Source: Casp-actino8 sp046091365 (lineage in GTDB: Bacteria; Actinomycetota; Acidimicrobiia; Acidimicrobiales; Ilumatobacteraceae). Taken from it: 14,196 nt of DNA. The stretch is taken from contig JBJTBM010000138.1 in NCBI GenBank assembly GCA_046091365.1, positions 1 to 14,196 on the forward strand, written 5' to 3'. This document shows, piece after piece, positions 6,446 to 13,472 of the stretch (its first letter is position 1; the number at the start of each line of letters is the position of its first letter). Made by a program: the position numbers and the translations under genes. The notes beneath the pieces were generated by a model. It saw nothing but the letters and a program-made list of their open reading frames with translations, ran no database searches and had not been told where the DNA came from.

Positions 6446-7521
6446 CCGTGATCCCCCACGAGCGCCTTCGCACGTCGTTGTGCGATCTGGTGGGCGTTCG
6501 ATATCCGATCGTTCAGACCGGCATGGGTTGGGTGGCCGGTCCCAAGTTGGTGAGTGCCACCGCGAACGCCGGTGCCCTGGGCATCATCGCCAGCGCCACC
6601 ATGGACTTCGACCAACTGCGTCAGTCGATCAGCGAGGTCAAGAGTCGCACCACCGAACCTTTCGGCGTGAACCTGCGCGCGGACTCGGCCGACGTGAAGG
6701 AGCGCATCGCGTTGATGATCGACGAGGGCGTGAAGGTGGCCAGCTTCGCTCAAGCCCCCAAGCCCGATCTCATCGCGCGCCTCAAGGACGCCGGCGTGGT
6801 GGTCATTCCGTCCATCGGAGCGAAGCGCCACGCCGAGAAGGTCCTCGAATGGGGCGTGGACGCGGTGCTGGTGCAAGGTGGTGAGGGTGGTGGTCACACG
6901 GGTGCGGTGCCCACCACCATTTTGCTGCCCCAAGTGGTCGACGCGGTGGCCGGCCGCGTGCCCGTGATCGCCGCCGGCGGTTTCTTCGACGGTCGCAGCT
7001 TGGTGGCCGCTCTCGCGTACGGAGCGTCGGGCGTGGCCATGGGCACGCGCTTCCTGCTCACCAGCGATTCGTCGGTGCCGCAATCGGTGAAGGACTACTA
7101 CCTCGGCAAGGGTGTGCTCGACACGGTGGTCTCGGTTCAGGTGGACGGCGTGCCGCACCGCGTGTTGCGCACCGAGCTGGTCGACCAACTGGAATCTGGT
7201 GGGGCCAAGCTGCTGGCTCTCCCCCGCGCCGGTGTCAACGCCTTGCGCTTCCGCAAGATGACCGGGGCCAAGTTGGGCGACATGATGCGCGAGGGTCTCG
7301 CAATGAAGAAATCGATGGATCTCTCGTGGACCCAGATGGTGATGGCCGCCAACACGCCGATGTTGCTCAAGTTGTCGTTGGTCGACGGACGCACCGAGAG
7401 TGGAGTGATGGCGAGTGGACAAGTGGTCGGCATCATCGACGACCTACCTTCGTGCTCCGAATTGGTGCAGCGCATCATCACCCAAGCCAACGAGGTGCTC
7501 GACGACCTCGGTCGTCGCTGA
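6442..7521 (+). CDS. ipdC: IpdC, flavin-dependent oxidoreductase of nitronate-monooxygenase fold
   Basis: A 359-residue TIM-barrel flavoprotein of the 2-nitropropane dioxygenase/nitronate monooxygenase family, close in length to IpdC (Rv3553, about 355). Visible motifs: PIVQTGMGWVAGPKLVSATANAGALG (22-47), FGVNLR (74-79), VIPSIGAKRHAEKVLEWGVDAVLVQGGEGGGHTG (121-154) with His152, PVIAAGGFFDGRSLVAALAYGASGVAMGTRFL (174-205). The GGG and GTRF parts bind FMN phosphate. In rhodococci and mycobacteria IpdC acts on 5-hydroxylated methylhexahydroindanone carboxyl-CoA before ring opening. The GTG at 6442 overlaps the ipdB stop and has GGGAG eight bases upstream; GTG 6448 is a weaker alternative. The much longer upstream open frame is a shadow across ipdB. 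The MaoC gene follows after 15 bases. Confidence 0.93.
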   Translation: MTVIPHERLRTSLCDLVGVRYPIVQTGMGWVAGPKLVSATANAGALGIIASATMDFDQLRQSISEVKSRTTEPFGVNLRADSADVKERIALMIDEGVKVASFAQAPKPDLIARLKDAGVVVIPSIGAKRHAEKVLEWGVDAVLVQGGEGGGHTGAVPTTILLPQVVDAVAGRVPVIAAGGFFDGRSLVAALAYGASGVAMGTRFLLTSDSSVPQSVKDYYLGKGVLDTVVSVQVDGVPHRVLRTELVDQLESGGAKLLALPRAGVNALRFRKMTGAKLGDMMREGLAMKKSMDLSWTQMVMAANTPMLLKLSLVDGRTESGVMASGQVVGIIDDLPSCSELVQRIITQANEVLDDLGRR

Positions 7522-7536
7522 ACCGAAAGGAAGATC

Positions 7537-7995
7537 ATGGCCTCCACCGTTCTCGACGGCCCCGACGACGTGCGCGCCCACCTCGGTCGTCACCTCGGAC
7601 ACAGCGATTGGATCGAGATCGATCAGGACCGCGTGAATTTGTTCGCCGACGCCACCGGCGACCATCAGTGGATTCACGTCGATCCCGAACGCGCCAGCAA
7701 GGGACCTTTCGGAGCGCCGATCGCCCACGGCTATCTCACGTTGTCCGTCTCCAATCTCTTCCTGCCCCAGATCGTCGAGGTTCGGGGCTTCTCCGCCGGC
7801 GTGAACTACGGCGTCGACAAGGTGCGCTTTCCCAACCCCGTGAGGGTGGGGGCGCGCATACGCGCCGGAGCGGAGTTGACCGCCATCGCGGAGGTCACCG
7901 GCGGCCTGCAGACCACCATCGTCATCACCATCGAGATCGAGGGCGAGTCGAAACCCGCCTGCGTCATCGAATCACTGAGCCGTTGGCTCGCCTGA
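7537..7995 (+). CDS. MaoC-like (R)-specific enoyl-CoA hydratase, HtdZ/Rv0130 type
   Basis: A 152-residue single hotdog-domain hydratase. The hydratase-2 signature is clear: LFADATGDHQWIHVD (35-49) gives the catalytic pair Asp42 and His47 with the expected five-residue spacing, then GPFGAPIAHGYLTLS (56-70). NYGVDKVRFPNPVRVG and the C-terminal KPACVIES also match the mycobacterial HtdZ (Rv0130) group, about 151 residues. It would hydrate trans-2-enoyl-CoA to (R)-3-hydroxyacyl-CoA. Gene context suggests the substrate comes from opened steroid rings or a side chain, which is inference. An AAGGAAG Shine-Dalgarno lies just upstream, 15 bases after the ipdC stop. It is probably paired with the following SDR, which could oxidise the 3-hydroxyacyl product. 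Confidence 0.93.
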   Translation: MASTVLDGPDDVRAHLGRHLGHSDWIEIDQDRVNLFADATGDHQWIHVDPERASKGPFGAPIAHGYLTLSVSNLFLPQIVEVRGFSAGVNYGVDKVRFPNPVRVGARIRAGAELTAIAEVTGGLQTTIVITIEIEGESKPACVIESLSRWLA

Positions 7996-8023
7996 GAAAC
8001 AACAACCCCGAAGGATCGACACC

Positions 8024-8830
8024 ATGAGCGTTCTCGCCCGTTTCGACATGTCCGGCAAGGTGGCCCTCTTGTCGGGCGCCGGTCGCGGCATCGGCGCAGC
8101 CAGTGCCCTGGCCCTGGCCGAGGCCGGAGCCGACATCGCGGTCACCGCACGCAGCGTCGATCAGATCGAGGCGGTCGCGGCCCGTGCGCGCGGACTGGGA
8201 CGTCGCGCCATCGCCATTCCGACCGATGCCAACGACGCCGAGGCCGTGAAGGCTGCCGTCGCGCGAACGGTGGCAGAACTCGGACGCATCGACACCGTGG
8301 TGAGCGTGGTCGGCGGAGCCATGCCCCAACCGTTCATGAACACCTCCGACAAGGATCTGCGCAACTCGTTCGAGAACAACGTCGTGAACGGTCTGCGGCT
8401 GGTGCGCGAGTGCGTGCCGCACCTCGTGACGGCTGCCGCTGGTCGCCCGGGAGGCGCCTCCGTCGTGATGGTCTCGAGCGCCATCGGCCACCTCGTCGGA
8501 CGTGGCTACGTCTCGTACGGTTCGGCCAAGGCCGCACTCGACCATGCCGTGGAATTGATGGCCGCCGACTTGAACCCGCGCATCCGGGTGAACGCGGTGG
8601 CTCCCGGCGCGATTCTCACCGAGGCCCTCGAGATCGTGGCCACCAACCCCGAACTCAAGGCCTCGATCGAGAACCTGACCCCGTTGCGTCGCCTCGGTGA
8701 ACCCGACGACATCGCGGCGGCGGTGCTGTATCTGGCGTCAGACGCCTCGAGCTACGTGACCGGTCAAATCCTGGCCGTCGACGGTGGCACCATCACCACG
8801 AACTTCAACTTCCCCATCGCCGATCTGTGA
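8024..8830 (+). CDS. Short-chain dehydrogenase/reductase with variant NNAG motif
   Basis: A 268-residue SDR. Cofactor loop GAGRGIG (18-24), Asp68 in PTDAN, catalytic serine at 151-152 (VSSAIG), Tyr165 and Lys169 (YGSAK), and the C-terminal GEPDDIAAAVLYLASDASSYVTGQILAVDGG block of FabG-like enzymes. The structural NNAG motif is replaced by VVGG (residues 95-98), a departure seen in some SDR groups. The ATG follows an AAGGA ribosome-binding site, 28 bases after the MaoC stop, and the TGA overlaps the GTG of the transporter. The likely reaction is NAD(P)-linked 3-hydroxyacyl-CoA or hydroxysteroid oxidation, by analogy and position. It is not the only SDR in the window, and the three do not look like recent duplicates of one another. 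Confidence 0.9.
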   Translation: MSVLARFDMSGKVALLSGAGRGIGAASALALAEAGADIAVTARSVDQIEAVAARARGLGRRAIAIPTDANDAEAVKAAVARTVAELGRIDTVVSVVGGAMPQPFMNTSDKDLRNSFENNVVNGLRLVRECVPHLVTAAAGRPGGASVVMVSSAIGHLVGRGYVSYGSAKAALDHAVELMAADLNPRIRVNAVAPGAILTEALEIVATNPELKASIENLTPLRRLGEPDDIAAAVLYLASDASSYVTGQILAVDGGTITTNFNFPIADL

Positions 8831-10113
8831 GCGCGAGCCGACGACACAGTTCACTCGGCGCGCTGCGCCACCGGGACTTCGCTTTGTTCTGGACCGCCGC
8901 CGCCATCTCGAACGGCGGTGGCTGGATGCAGTTGGTCGCCGTTCCGGCCCTCCTCTACGACATGACCGGCAGCTCCACGTGGCTCGGTGTGTCGTCGATG
9001 GCCGGCCTTCTGCCGGCGGTCTTCCTCACCCCTCACGCCGGTGTGCTCGCCGACCGCATGAGCCGACGATCGATACTCATGGTCACCCAGACGGTGCAGA
9101 TGCTGTGCGCGTTCGGCCTCTGGAGTTTTTATCTCGCCGACTCGATTCGTCCGGGCCTCATCGTGGCCATCGGATTCATCGGTGGCATCGCCACCGGCTT
9201 CCAGACGGCGGCCTGGCAGAGCTTCGTTCCCCTCTTGGTGCCGCCCGAGGAGTTGCTCGACGCGGTGAAACTGAACTCCGTGCAATTCACCTTGGCCCGG
9301 GCGATCGGTCCGGGCCTGGCCGGTCTCGTCGTCTCCACTTTGGGCACCGGAGCGGCCATCTTTATCAACGCGGTGACGTACCTGTTGGTGATCGGAGCAT
9401 TGTTCGTTTCCAATCCCCGTCAGAGCATCGTCGCGTCGAACGACAACAAGGTGTCCGACGTTCTGCGTGATGGGGGACGTTTCGTGTGGCGCAGTCGTCC
9501 GTTGCGATTGGCGGTGATGCTCGCCTTCCTCACCTCCCTGTGCGGCCAAGCCCTGCAGCACGTCGCACCGGCCATCGCCGATCGGATCTTCGACCGACCC
9601 TCCACCGACAACGCCGGACTGTTGGTGGCGCTCGGACTCGGTGCCCTGGTGTCGTCGGTCCTGTCGGTTGCCATCGGGGACAAGTTGAGGCGATCCACGC
9701 GGGTGATGGTGGCGCTGGTCCTGTTCGCGGGAAGCACGGTTCTGATCGCGCTCACCTCCGACTACCGCGTGGGGCTCGTCGCCTACTTCATCGGTGGACT
9801 GGCGCACTTGCAGTCGGCGGTGGCGTTGAACACCCTCATCCAGGGAACGGTTCCCGACCATCTGCGAGGTCGCACCATGAGCTTCTACGTGCTCGGGATC
9901 CTCGCCGGCATCCCCCTCGGAGCTTTCGTGCTGGGGCGGCTCGGCGACATCTTCACGATGCGGGCCGCGGTGTACGCCGACGGCGTGGTTTTCGTCATTC
10001 TCATCGTTCTGCTCGTGACCCGGGGTTGGTTGAAGGAACTCGACGTGACCAAAATCGACGACGTGAACACCGATCCTCTCGCCGACACTCCCGTCACGAG
10101 TGATCCCGTATGA
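8827..10113 (+). CDS. Major facilitator superfamily exporter, EntS/MFS_3-like
   Basis: A 428-residue polytopic inner-membrane protein with about 12 hydrophobic segments and a short charged N-terminus (LRHRDFALFW). The loop between TM2 and TM3 carries the MFS motif A-like GVLADRMSRR (72-81). The region RAIGPGLAG and the second-half loop GDKLRRSTR are typical of the EntS/MFS_3 efflux group. The C-terminus is a roughly 30-residue polar tail. These proteins usually export siderophores, macrolides or other amphipathic molecules by proton antiport. The GTG start overlaps the SDR stop by four bases, and the stop overlaps the thioesterase ATG, so it is embedded in the catabolic operon. I infer export of a product or overflow metabolite, but import cannot be excluded. 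The substrate is unknown. Confidence 0.9.
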   Translation: MSASRRHSSLGALRHRDFALFWTAAAISNGGGWMQLVAVPALLYDMTGSSTWLGVSSMAGLLPAVFLTPHAGVLADRMSRRSILMVTQTVQMLCAFGLWSFYLADSIRPGLIVAIGFIGGIATGFQTAAWQSFVPLLVPPEELLDAVKLNSVQFTLARAIGPGLAGLVVSTLGTGAAIFINAVTYLLVIGALFVSNPRQSIVASNDNKVSDVLRDGGRFVWRSRPLRLAVMLAFLTSLCGQALQHVAPAIADRIFDRPSTDNAGLLVALGLGALVSSVLSVAIGDKLRRSTRVMVALVLFAGSTVLIALTSDYRVGLVAYFIGGLAHLQSAVALNTLIQGTVPDHLRGRTMSFYVLGILAGIPLGAFVLGRLGDIFTMRAAVYADGVVFVILIVLLVTRGWLKELDVTKIDDVNTDPLADTPVTSDPV

Positions 10114-10766
10114 CGCACCCCGAGGGAGCCGACCCGGTCTACGACGCCGCCCGGGTGGAACTGGGTCGTACCGCACGTCGCCTCAACCACGCCATCGTGG
10201 CCCGCGACGTGGATCTCGAACATCTACGGAGCGCGAACGATTCCATGTCGGCGATCGCCGAGGAGTTCGAAAGGTCTTCGCGACGCGAGCGCAGCTTCAG
10301 CAACTTCAAGGACAGCAAGCGCATCGCTTTCGCCGACGGCGACGAGATGACGAGTCACATCTGCCGTCCCGGCTCGGGGCCCGGTAGTCCGCACGGACTC
10401 GAGATGACCGTCACCCGCAACGGGGACGTGGCCGAGGCCCGCTTCACCATCGGCGACTCCTACGAAGGGGCCCCCGGTCGCAGTCATGGCGGCATCGTCG
10501 CCTTGGCGTTCGACGACGCCATAGGTTTCGTGCTGAGCATCATCCACACGGTGGCCTACACCGGCGAAATCTCGGTTCGGTACGAGGCGCCGACCCCGCT
10601 GAACACCCCGCTCGTGATCCGGGCGCATCTGGACCGACGCGACGGACGCAAACTGCACTTGGTGGCGGAGTTGCGCGAGGACCGACCCGACGCGTCGATC
10701 ATCGCCACGTCCCGCGCCCTGTTCATCGCGATCGAGAGTTACGGCCCGGTTTCTGACACACTGTGA
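10110..10766 (+). CDS. PaaI/THEM4-like hotdog acyl-CoA thioesterase
   Basis: A 218-residue protein. The C-terminal two thirds form a single hotdog domain with GRSHGGIVALAFDDA (123-137): the HGG motif at 126-128 and acidic Asp135/Asp136 are the usual active-site elements of the PaaI/THEM4 branch. The first 75 residues are rich in charged helix (RLNHAIVARDVDLEHLRS and a following Glu/Arg stretch), a common extension in actinobacterial members. It would hydrolyse acyl-CoA to free acid and CoA, perhaps relieving CoA trapped in dead-end intermediates; this role is inferred. The ATG overlaps the MFS stop (ATGA). It is the last gene of the tightly overlapping part of the operon; an intergenic hairpin follows. 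Confidence 0.85.
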   Translation: MTHPEGADPVYDAARVELGRTARRLNHAIVARDVDLEHLRSANDSMSAIAEEFERSSRRERSFSNFKDSKRIAFADGDEMTSHICRPGSGPGSPHGLEMTVTRNGDVAEARFTIGDSYEGAPGRSHGGIVALAFDDAIGFVLSIIHTVAYTGEISVRYEAPTPLNTPLVIRAHLDRRDGRKLHLVAELREDRPDASIIATSRALFIAIESYGPVSDTL

Positions 10767-10773
10767 ACGGGGA

Positions 10774-10800
10774 ATCCGCGTGGTGCGTCACCGTGCGGAT
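10774..10800 (+). promoter_or_regulatory. RNA hairpin (12-bp stem, 3-base loop) before the Rieske gene
   Basis: Bases 10774-10785 and 10789-10800 can pair along all 12 positions: ten Watson-Crick and two G-U pairs (10780/10794 and 10781/10793), with loop CGT. It starts eight bases after the thioesterase stop and ends just before the Shine-Dalgarno GAGAGGGGG (10805-10813). There is no T-run, so it is not a standard intrinsic terminator. It may be an mRNA processing or stabilising element, a translation control hairpin, or an imperfect operator at DNA level. This is the only strong intergenic hairpin I found by eye in the window. Confidence 0.5.
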
Positions 10801-10817
10801 GCGAGAGAGGGGGAACC

Positions 10818-11969
10818 ATGACCACCGTCGACAGCGAACGTTCGACCACAGACCGTTTTCCACGCGAGCTCGTACGTCGATTGGTCGACAACTATCGCGA
10901 CAAGACCCTCGACCACTGCGACGCCGCCGTCACCGAACCGGCGTCGGTCTTCACGGACCCCGTCCGGTTCCAACGCGAGCTCGACGTGCTGTTTCGCCAC
11001 GGCGCCCACATCGTGGGTTGGACCGGCGAATTGGCCCGCCCCGGCACCTTCGTCACCAAGGATGTGGCCGGACACCCGGTGTTGATCACCCGCGCCGAGG
11101 ACGGCCAACTGCGTGCGTTCCGAAACGCCTGCACCCACCGCGGGGCGCAAGTGGCCCACGGTTGCGGTGAGGCCCGTCGACTGACCTGCCCGTACCACGC
11201 GTGGTCGTTCGAATTGAACGGCGATCTGGCCGGCCAACCCCAGTCGTACGCGTTCGACGCCATCGACAAGTCGATACTGGGCCTCGAACCCTTGCCGGTG
11301 GCCAGCGTGGCCGGATTGATCGCGGTGGGACTGAGCGAGGACGTGGACCCGGCGGCGGCATTCGCCGAGATCGAACCCGAGTTGCGCTGGTGCGGTTACG
11401 ACACGCACGAGATCGTGTGTCAGCACACCTTCCACCTGAAGGCCAACTGGAAGATCGCCTTCGACGTGAACCTGGAGACGTACCACGTCGACTATCTGCA
11501 CCGCGAGACGTTGTCGAACCTGGTGAATCACAACCCGATCTACGACACCTTCGGTCGCCACGCGCGCTGGGGATTCCCCACCACCGGGGTCGAACACCTG
11601 GTGGATCTTCCCGAGGACAACTGGCCGTCCGTCGCACCGGCCAGCATCATCCACACCCTGTTCCCCAGCGTGGTTTTGTTGGAGACGCCGGTGAGTTGTC
11701 AGATGTTCCGCATTTATCCGGGGCGTACCGTCGGCGAGTGCACCGTCGACCTCACCGAGGCCGCGCTGACCCCGATCACCAACGACGAGGATCGCGCGGC
11801 CCGCAAACGAGGTGCCGACTTCGCCGCCCTGGTGGTGGGTAAGGAGGACTTCCCGGCGGCCGAGCAGTGCCAACGCGGCGCCGAGATGGGTCTGAAGAAC
11901 TTCGTCTTTGGCGCGAACGAACCCATGTTGCAACACTGGCATCGCACTTGGAACGAGGCGCTCGCCTGA
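10818..11969 (+). CDS. Rieske non-heme iron aromatic/steroid ring-hydroxylating oxygenase, alpha subunit
   Basis: A 383-residue oxygenase subunit. The N-terminal Rieske domain binds a 2Fe-2S cluster through Cys105-X-His107 (CTHRGA) and Cys124-X2-His127 (CPYHAW). The catalytic domain shows the facial-triad region NWKIAFDVNLETYHVDYLH with His223 and His228, and Asp344 in KEDFPAAEQ is the likely third iron ligand. The end (NEPMLQHWHRTWNEALA) is typical of the aromatic ring-hydroxylating alpha-subunit family. It differs from KshA, which has other motifs around its Rieske cluster, so 3-ketosteroid 9-alpha-hydroxylase is unlikely. No beta subunit, ferredoxin or reductase gene is adjacent, so electron supply must come from elsewhere. 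The start has a strong GAGAGGGGG ribosome-binding site. The likely role is hydroxylation or demethylation of a ring substrate; the substrate is unknown. Confidence 0.92.
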   Translation: MTTVDSERSTTDRFPRELVRRLVDNYRDKTLDHCDAAVTEPASVFTDPVRFQRELDVLFRHGAHIVGWTGELARPGTFVTKDVAGHPVLITRAEDGQLRAFRNACTHRGAQVAHGCGEARRLTCPYHAWSFELNGDLAGQPQSYAFDAIDKSILGLEPLPVASVAGLIAVGLSEDVDPAAAFAEIEPELRWCGYDTHEIVCQHTFHLKANWKIAFDVNLETYHVDYLHRETLSNLVNHNPIYDTFGRHARWGFPTTGVEHLVDLPEDNWPSVAPASIIHTLFPSVVLLETPVSCQMFRIYPGRTVGECTVDLTEAALTPITNDEDRAARKRGADFAALVVGKEDFPAAEQCQRGAEMGLKNFVFGANEPMLQHWHRTWNEALA

Positions 11970-11982
11970 TTCCTCGCCGTTC

Positions 11983-11997
11983 TGCGGTTCTTCCGCA
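11983..11997 (+). other. Small inverted repeat after the Rieske gene
   Basis: TGCGG and CCGCA (11983-11987 and 11993-11997) flank a five-base loop in the 60-base gap between the Rieske gene and the ligase. A 5-bp stem without a T-run is too weak to call a terminator. Apart from this and a possible AGAAAG ribosome-binding site at 12014-12019, I see nothing in the gap. Confidence 0.25.
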
Positions 11998-12029
11998 TCT
12001 CGACACCCCGCACAGAAAGTACCGACCCG

Positions 12030-13472
12030 ATGAACACTCCGAACGTCGTCTCCATCATGCGGGCCCTGGCCGACAAGGCCGCCGCCGATCCGAATCGTGC
12101 CGCCATCACCTGTGGTGACGTTTCCGTCACCCGCGGTGAATTGGAGTCGCGCACTAACCGTCTGGCCCGGGCCTACGCCGAACGCGGGGTGACGCACGGA
12201 CGCTTCGTGACCGTGGCCCTGCCGAACTCGGTGGAGTTCTACGAGGCCTGCATCGCCGCGTGGAAGTTGGGCGCCACGCCCCAACCCGTCAGCTACCGAC
12301 TGCCCGACCGCGAGCGTCAGGCCATCGTGGAGTTGGCCGACTCGGCACTGGTGGTCGGCGTCGAGCAATCGGCGCACCCGGAACGCACCACCGTGCCCGC
12401 GCGTTTCGACGCCTCCGCGTACGACGACTCGCCGCTGCCCGACGTCACCGCGCCGGCGATGAAGGCGCCCACATCTGGGGGCTCCACGGGTCGACCGAAG
12501 TTGATCGTGGCCGGTGATCCGGGCATCGTTCAGGTGGGCGCGCCCGGCATGGGTCAGAAGGTGGACGGCGTGGTGTGCGTCCCCGGACCGCTGTACCACA
12601 ACGCGCCGTTCTCGTTTGGCGCGGGTTCGTTGTTCCACGGCAATCACCTGGTGTTGTTGCCGCAGTTCGACGCCGAGGCCACGTTGGCCGCCGTCGACGA
12701 GCACCGCGCCGACTGGATCCTGTTCGTGCCCACGATGATGTCGCGCATCTCGCGGCTGCCCGACGACGTGAAGAACCGCTACGACCTCTCGTCGCTGACC
12801 ACCGTGTGGCACATGGCGGCGCCGTGTCCGCCGTGGCTGAAGGAGGAGTGGTGCAACTGGTTGGGCGGCGAGAAGATCTTCGAGCTGTACGCCGGCACCG
12901 AAGCCCAAGCGGTCACCATCATCCGCGGTGACGAGTGGTTGGCCCACCGCGGATCCGTGGGCCGTTGCGTGACCGGCGAGATGAAGGTGCTGGACCCCGA
13001 CACCTACGAGGAGCTGCCGCCGGGGACCGTGGGTGAGATCTTCATGCGCAACACTCGCGTCACCTACAAGTACCTCGGCGCCGAGGCCCGACGTTCACCC
13101 GACGGCTGGGAGAGCCTGGGTGACATGGGCAAGATCGACGCCGAGGGATACGTGTATCTCACCGACCGCCGCGGCGACATGATCCTGTCGGGTGGGGCCA
13201 ACATCTACCCCGCCGAGGTGGAGATCGCGTTGAGCGAACATCCCGACGTGGTGTCGTCGGCCGTGATCGGTCTGCCCGACGAGGATCTGGGCAACCGCAT
13301 CCACGCTGTGGTGCAGGTGTCCAAGCCGGTCGACGAGGATCAGCTACGCACGTTCCTGGGGGAACGACTGGTTCGTTACAAAGTGCCGCGCTCGTTCGAG
13401 TTCACCACCGAACCTGTGCGCGACGACGCGGGCAAGGTACGGCGCTCGGCGCTTCGCGACGAACGCAGCTAG
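12030..13472 (+). CDS. AMP-forming acyl-CoA ligase (ANL superfamily)
   Basis: A 480-residue acyl-CoA synthetase. ANL motifs in order: phosphate loop SGGSTGRPK (149-157, with SGG where most have SGT), LYHNAP (188-193), the adenine motif YAGTE (287-291), LGDMG (363-367), the hinge-region TDRRGDMILSGGANIYPAEVE (378-398) and the C-terminal catalytic lysine, probably Lys469 in DAGKVRRS. The protein is shorter than typical FadD ligases (500-560 residues), and the SGGSTG loop resembles sequences annotated as bile-acid-CoA ligase. It would activate a carboxylic acid to its CoA thioester via an adenylate. A steroid side-chain or ring-degradation acid is likely from context but unproven. It sits 60 bases after the Rieske gene. 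Its TAG shares the CTAG at 13469-13472 with the stop of the convergent P450. Confidence 0.92.
   Translation: MNTPNVVSIMRALADKAAADPNRAAITCGDVSVTRGELESRTNRLARAYAERGVTHGRFVTVALPNSVEFYEACIAAWKLGATPQPVSYRLPDRERQAIVELADSALVVGVEQSAHPERTTVPARFDASAYDDSPLPDVTAPAMKAPTSGGSTGRPKLIVAGDPGIVQVGAPGMGQKVDGVVCVPGPLYHNAPFSFGAGSLFHGNHLVLLPQFDAEATLAAVDEHRADWILFVPTMMSRISRLPDDVKNRYDLSSLTTVWHMAAPCPPWLKEEWCNWLGGEKIFELYAGTEAQAVTIIRGDEWLAHRGSVGRCVTGEMKVLDPDTYEELPPGTVGEIFMRNTRVTYKYLGAEARRSPDGWESLGDMGKIDAEGYVYLTDRRGDMILSGGANIYPAEVEIALSEHPDVVSSAVIGLPDEDLGNRIHAVVQVSKPVDEDQLRTFLGERLVRYKVPRSFEFTTEPVRDDAGKVRRSALRDERS

Noticed and set aside
8734..8746. Palindrome GGCGTC-A-GACGCC inside the second SDR
   Set aside because: It lies in coding sequence for conserved SDR residues (LASDA) and is explained by codon choice; no promoter context.
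8851..10176. 441-codon minus-strand frame opposite the MFS gene
   Set aside because: Antisense shadow with a hydrophilic, repetitive translation. The plus frame has clear membrane segments and correct overlaps with its neighbours.
10753..10781. Promoter for the Rieske gene with -35 CTGACA at 10753-10758
   Set aside because: No -10-like hexamer is found 16-19 bases downstream; the sequence there is the GC-rich hairpin arm.
10818..11969. Assignment of the Rieske gene as kshA
   Set aside because: The motif surroundings (CTHRGA, CPYHAW) are those of ring-hydroxylating alpha subunits and not the KshA pattern (CRHMGG, CPFHDW).
10788..12947. 719-codon minus-strand frame opposite the Rieske and ligase genes
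   Set aside because: This long antisense frame is a by-product of high GC and third-position bias. Its composition (His, Gln, Arg, Gly rich) is not protein-like and it crosses two clear plus-strand genes.
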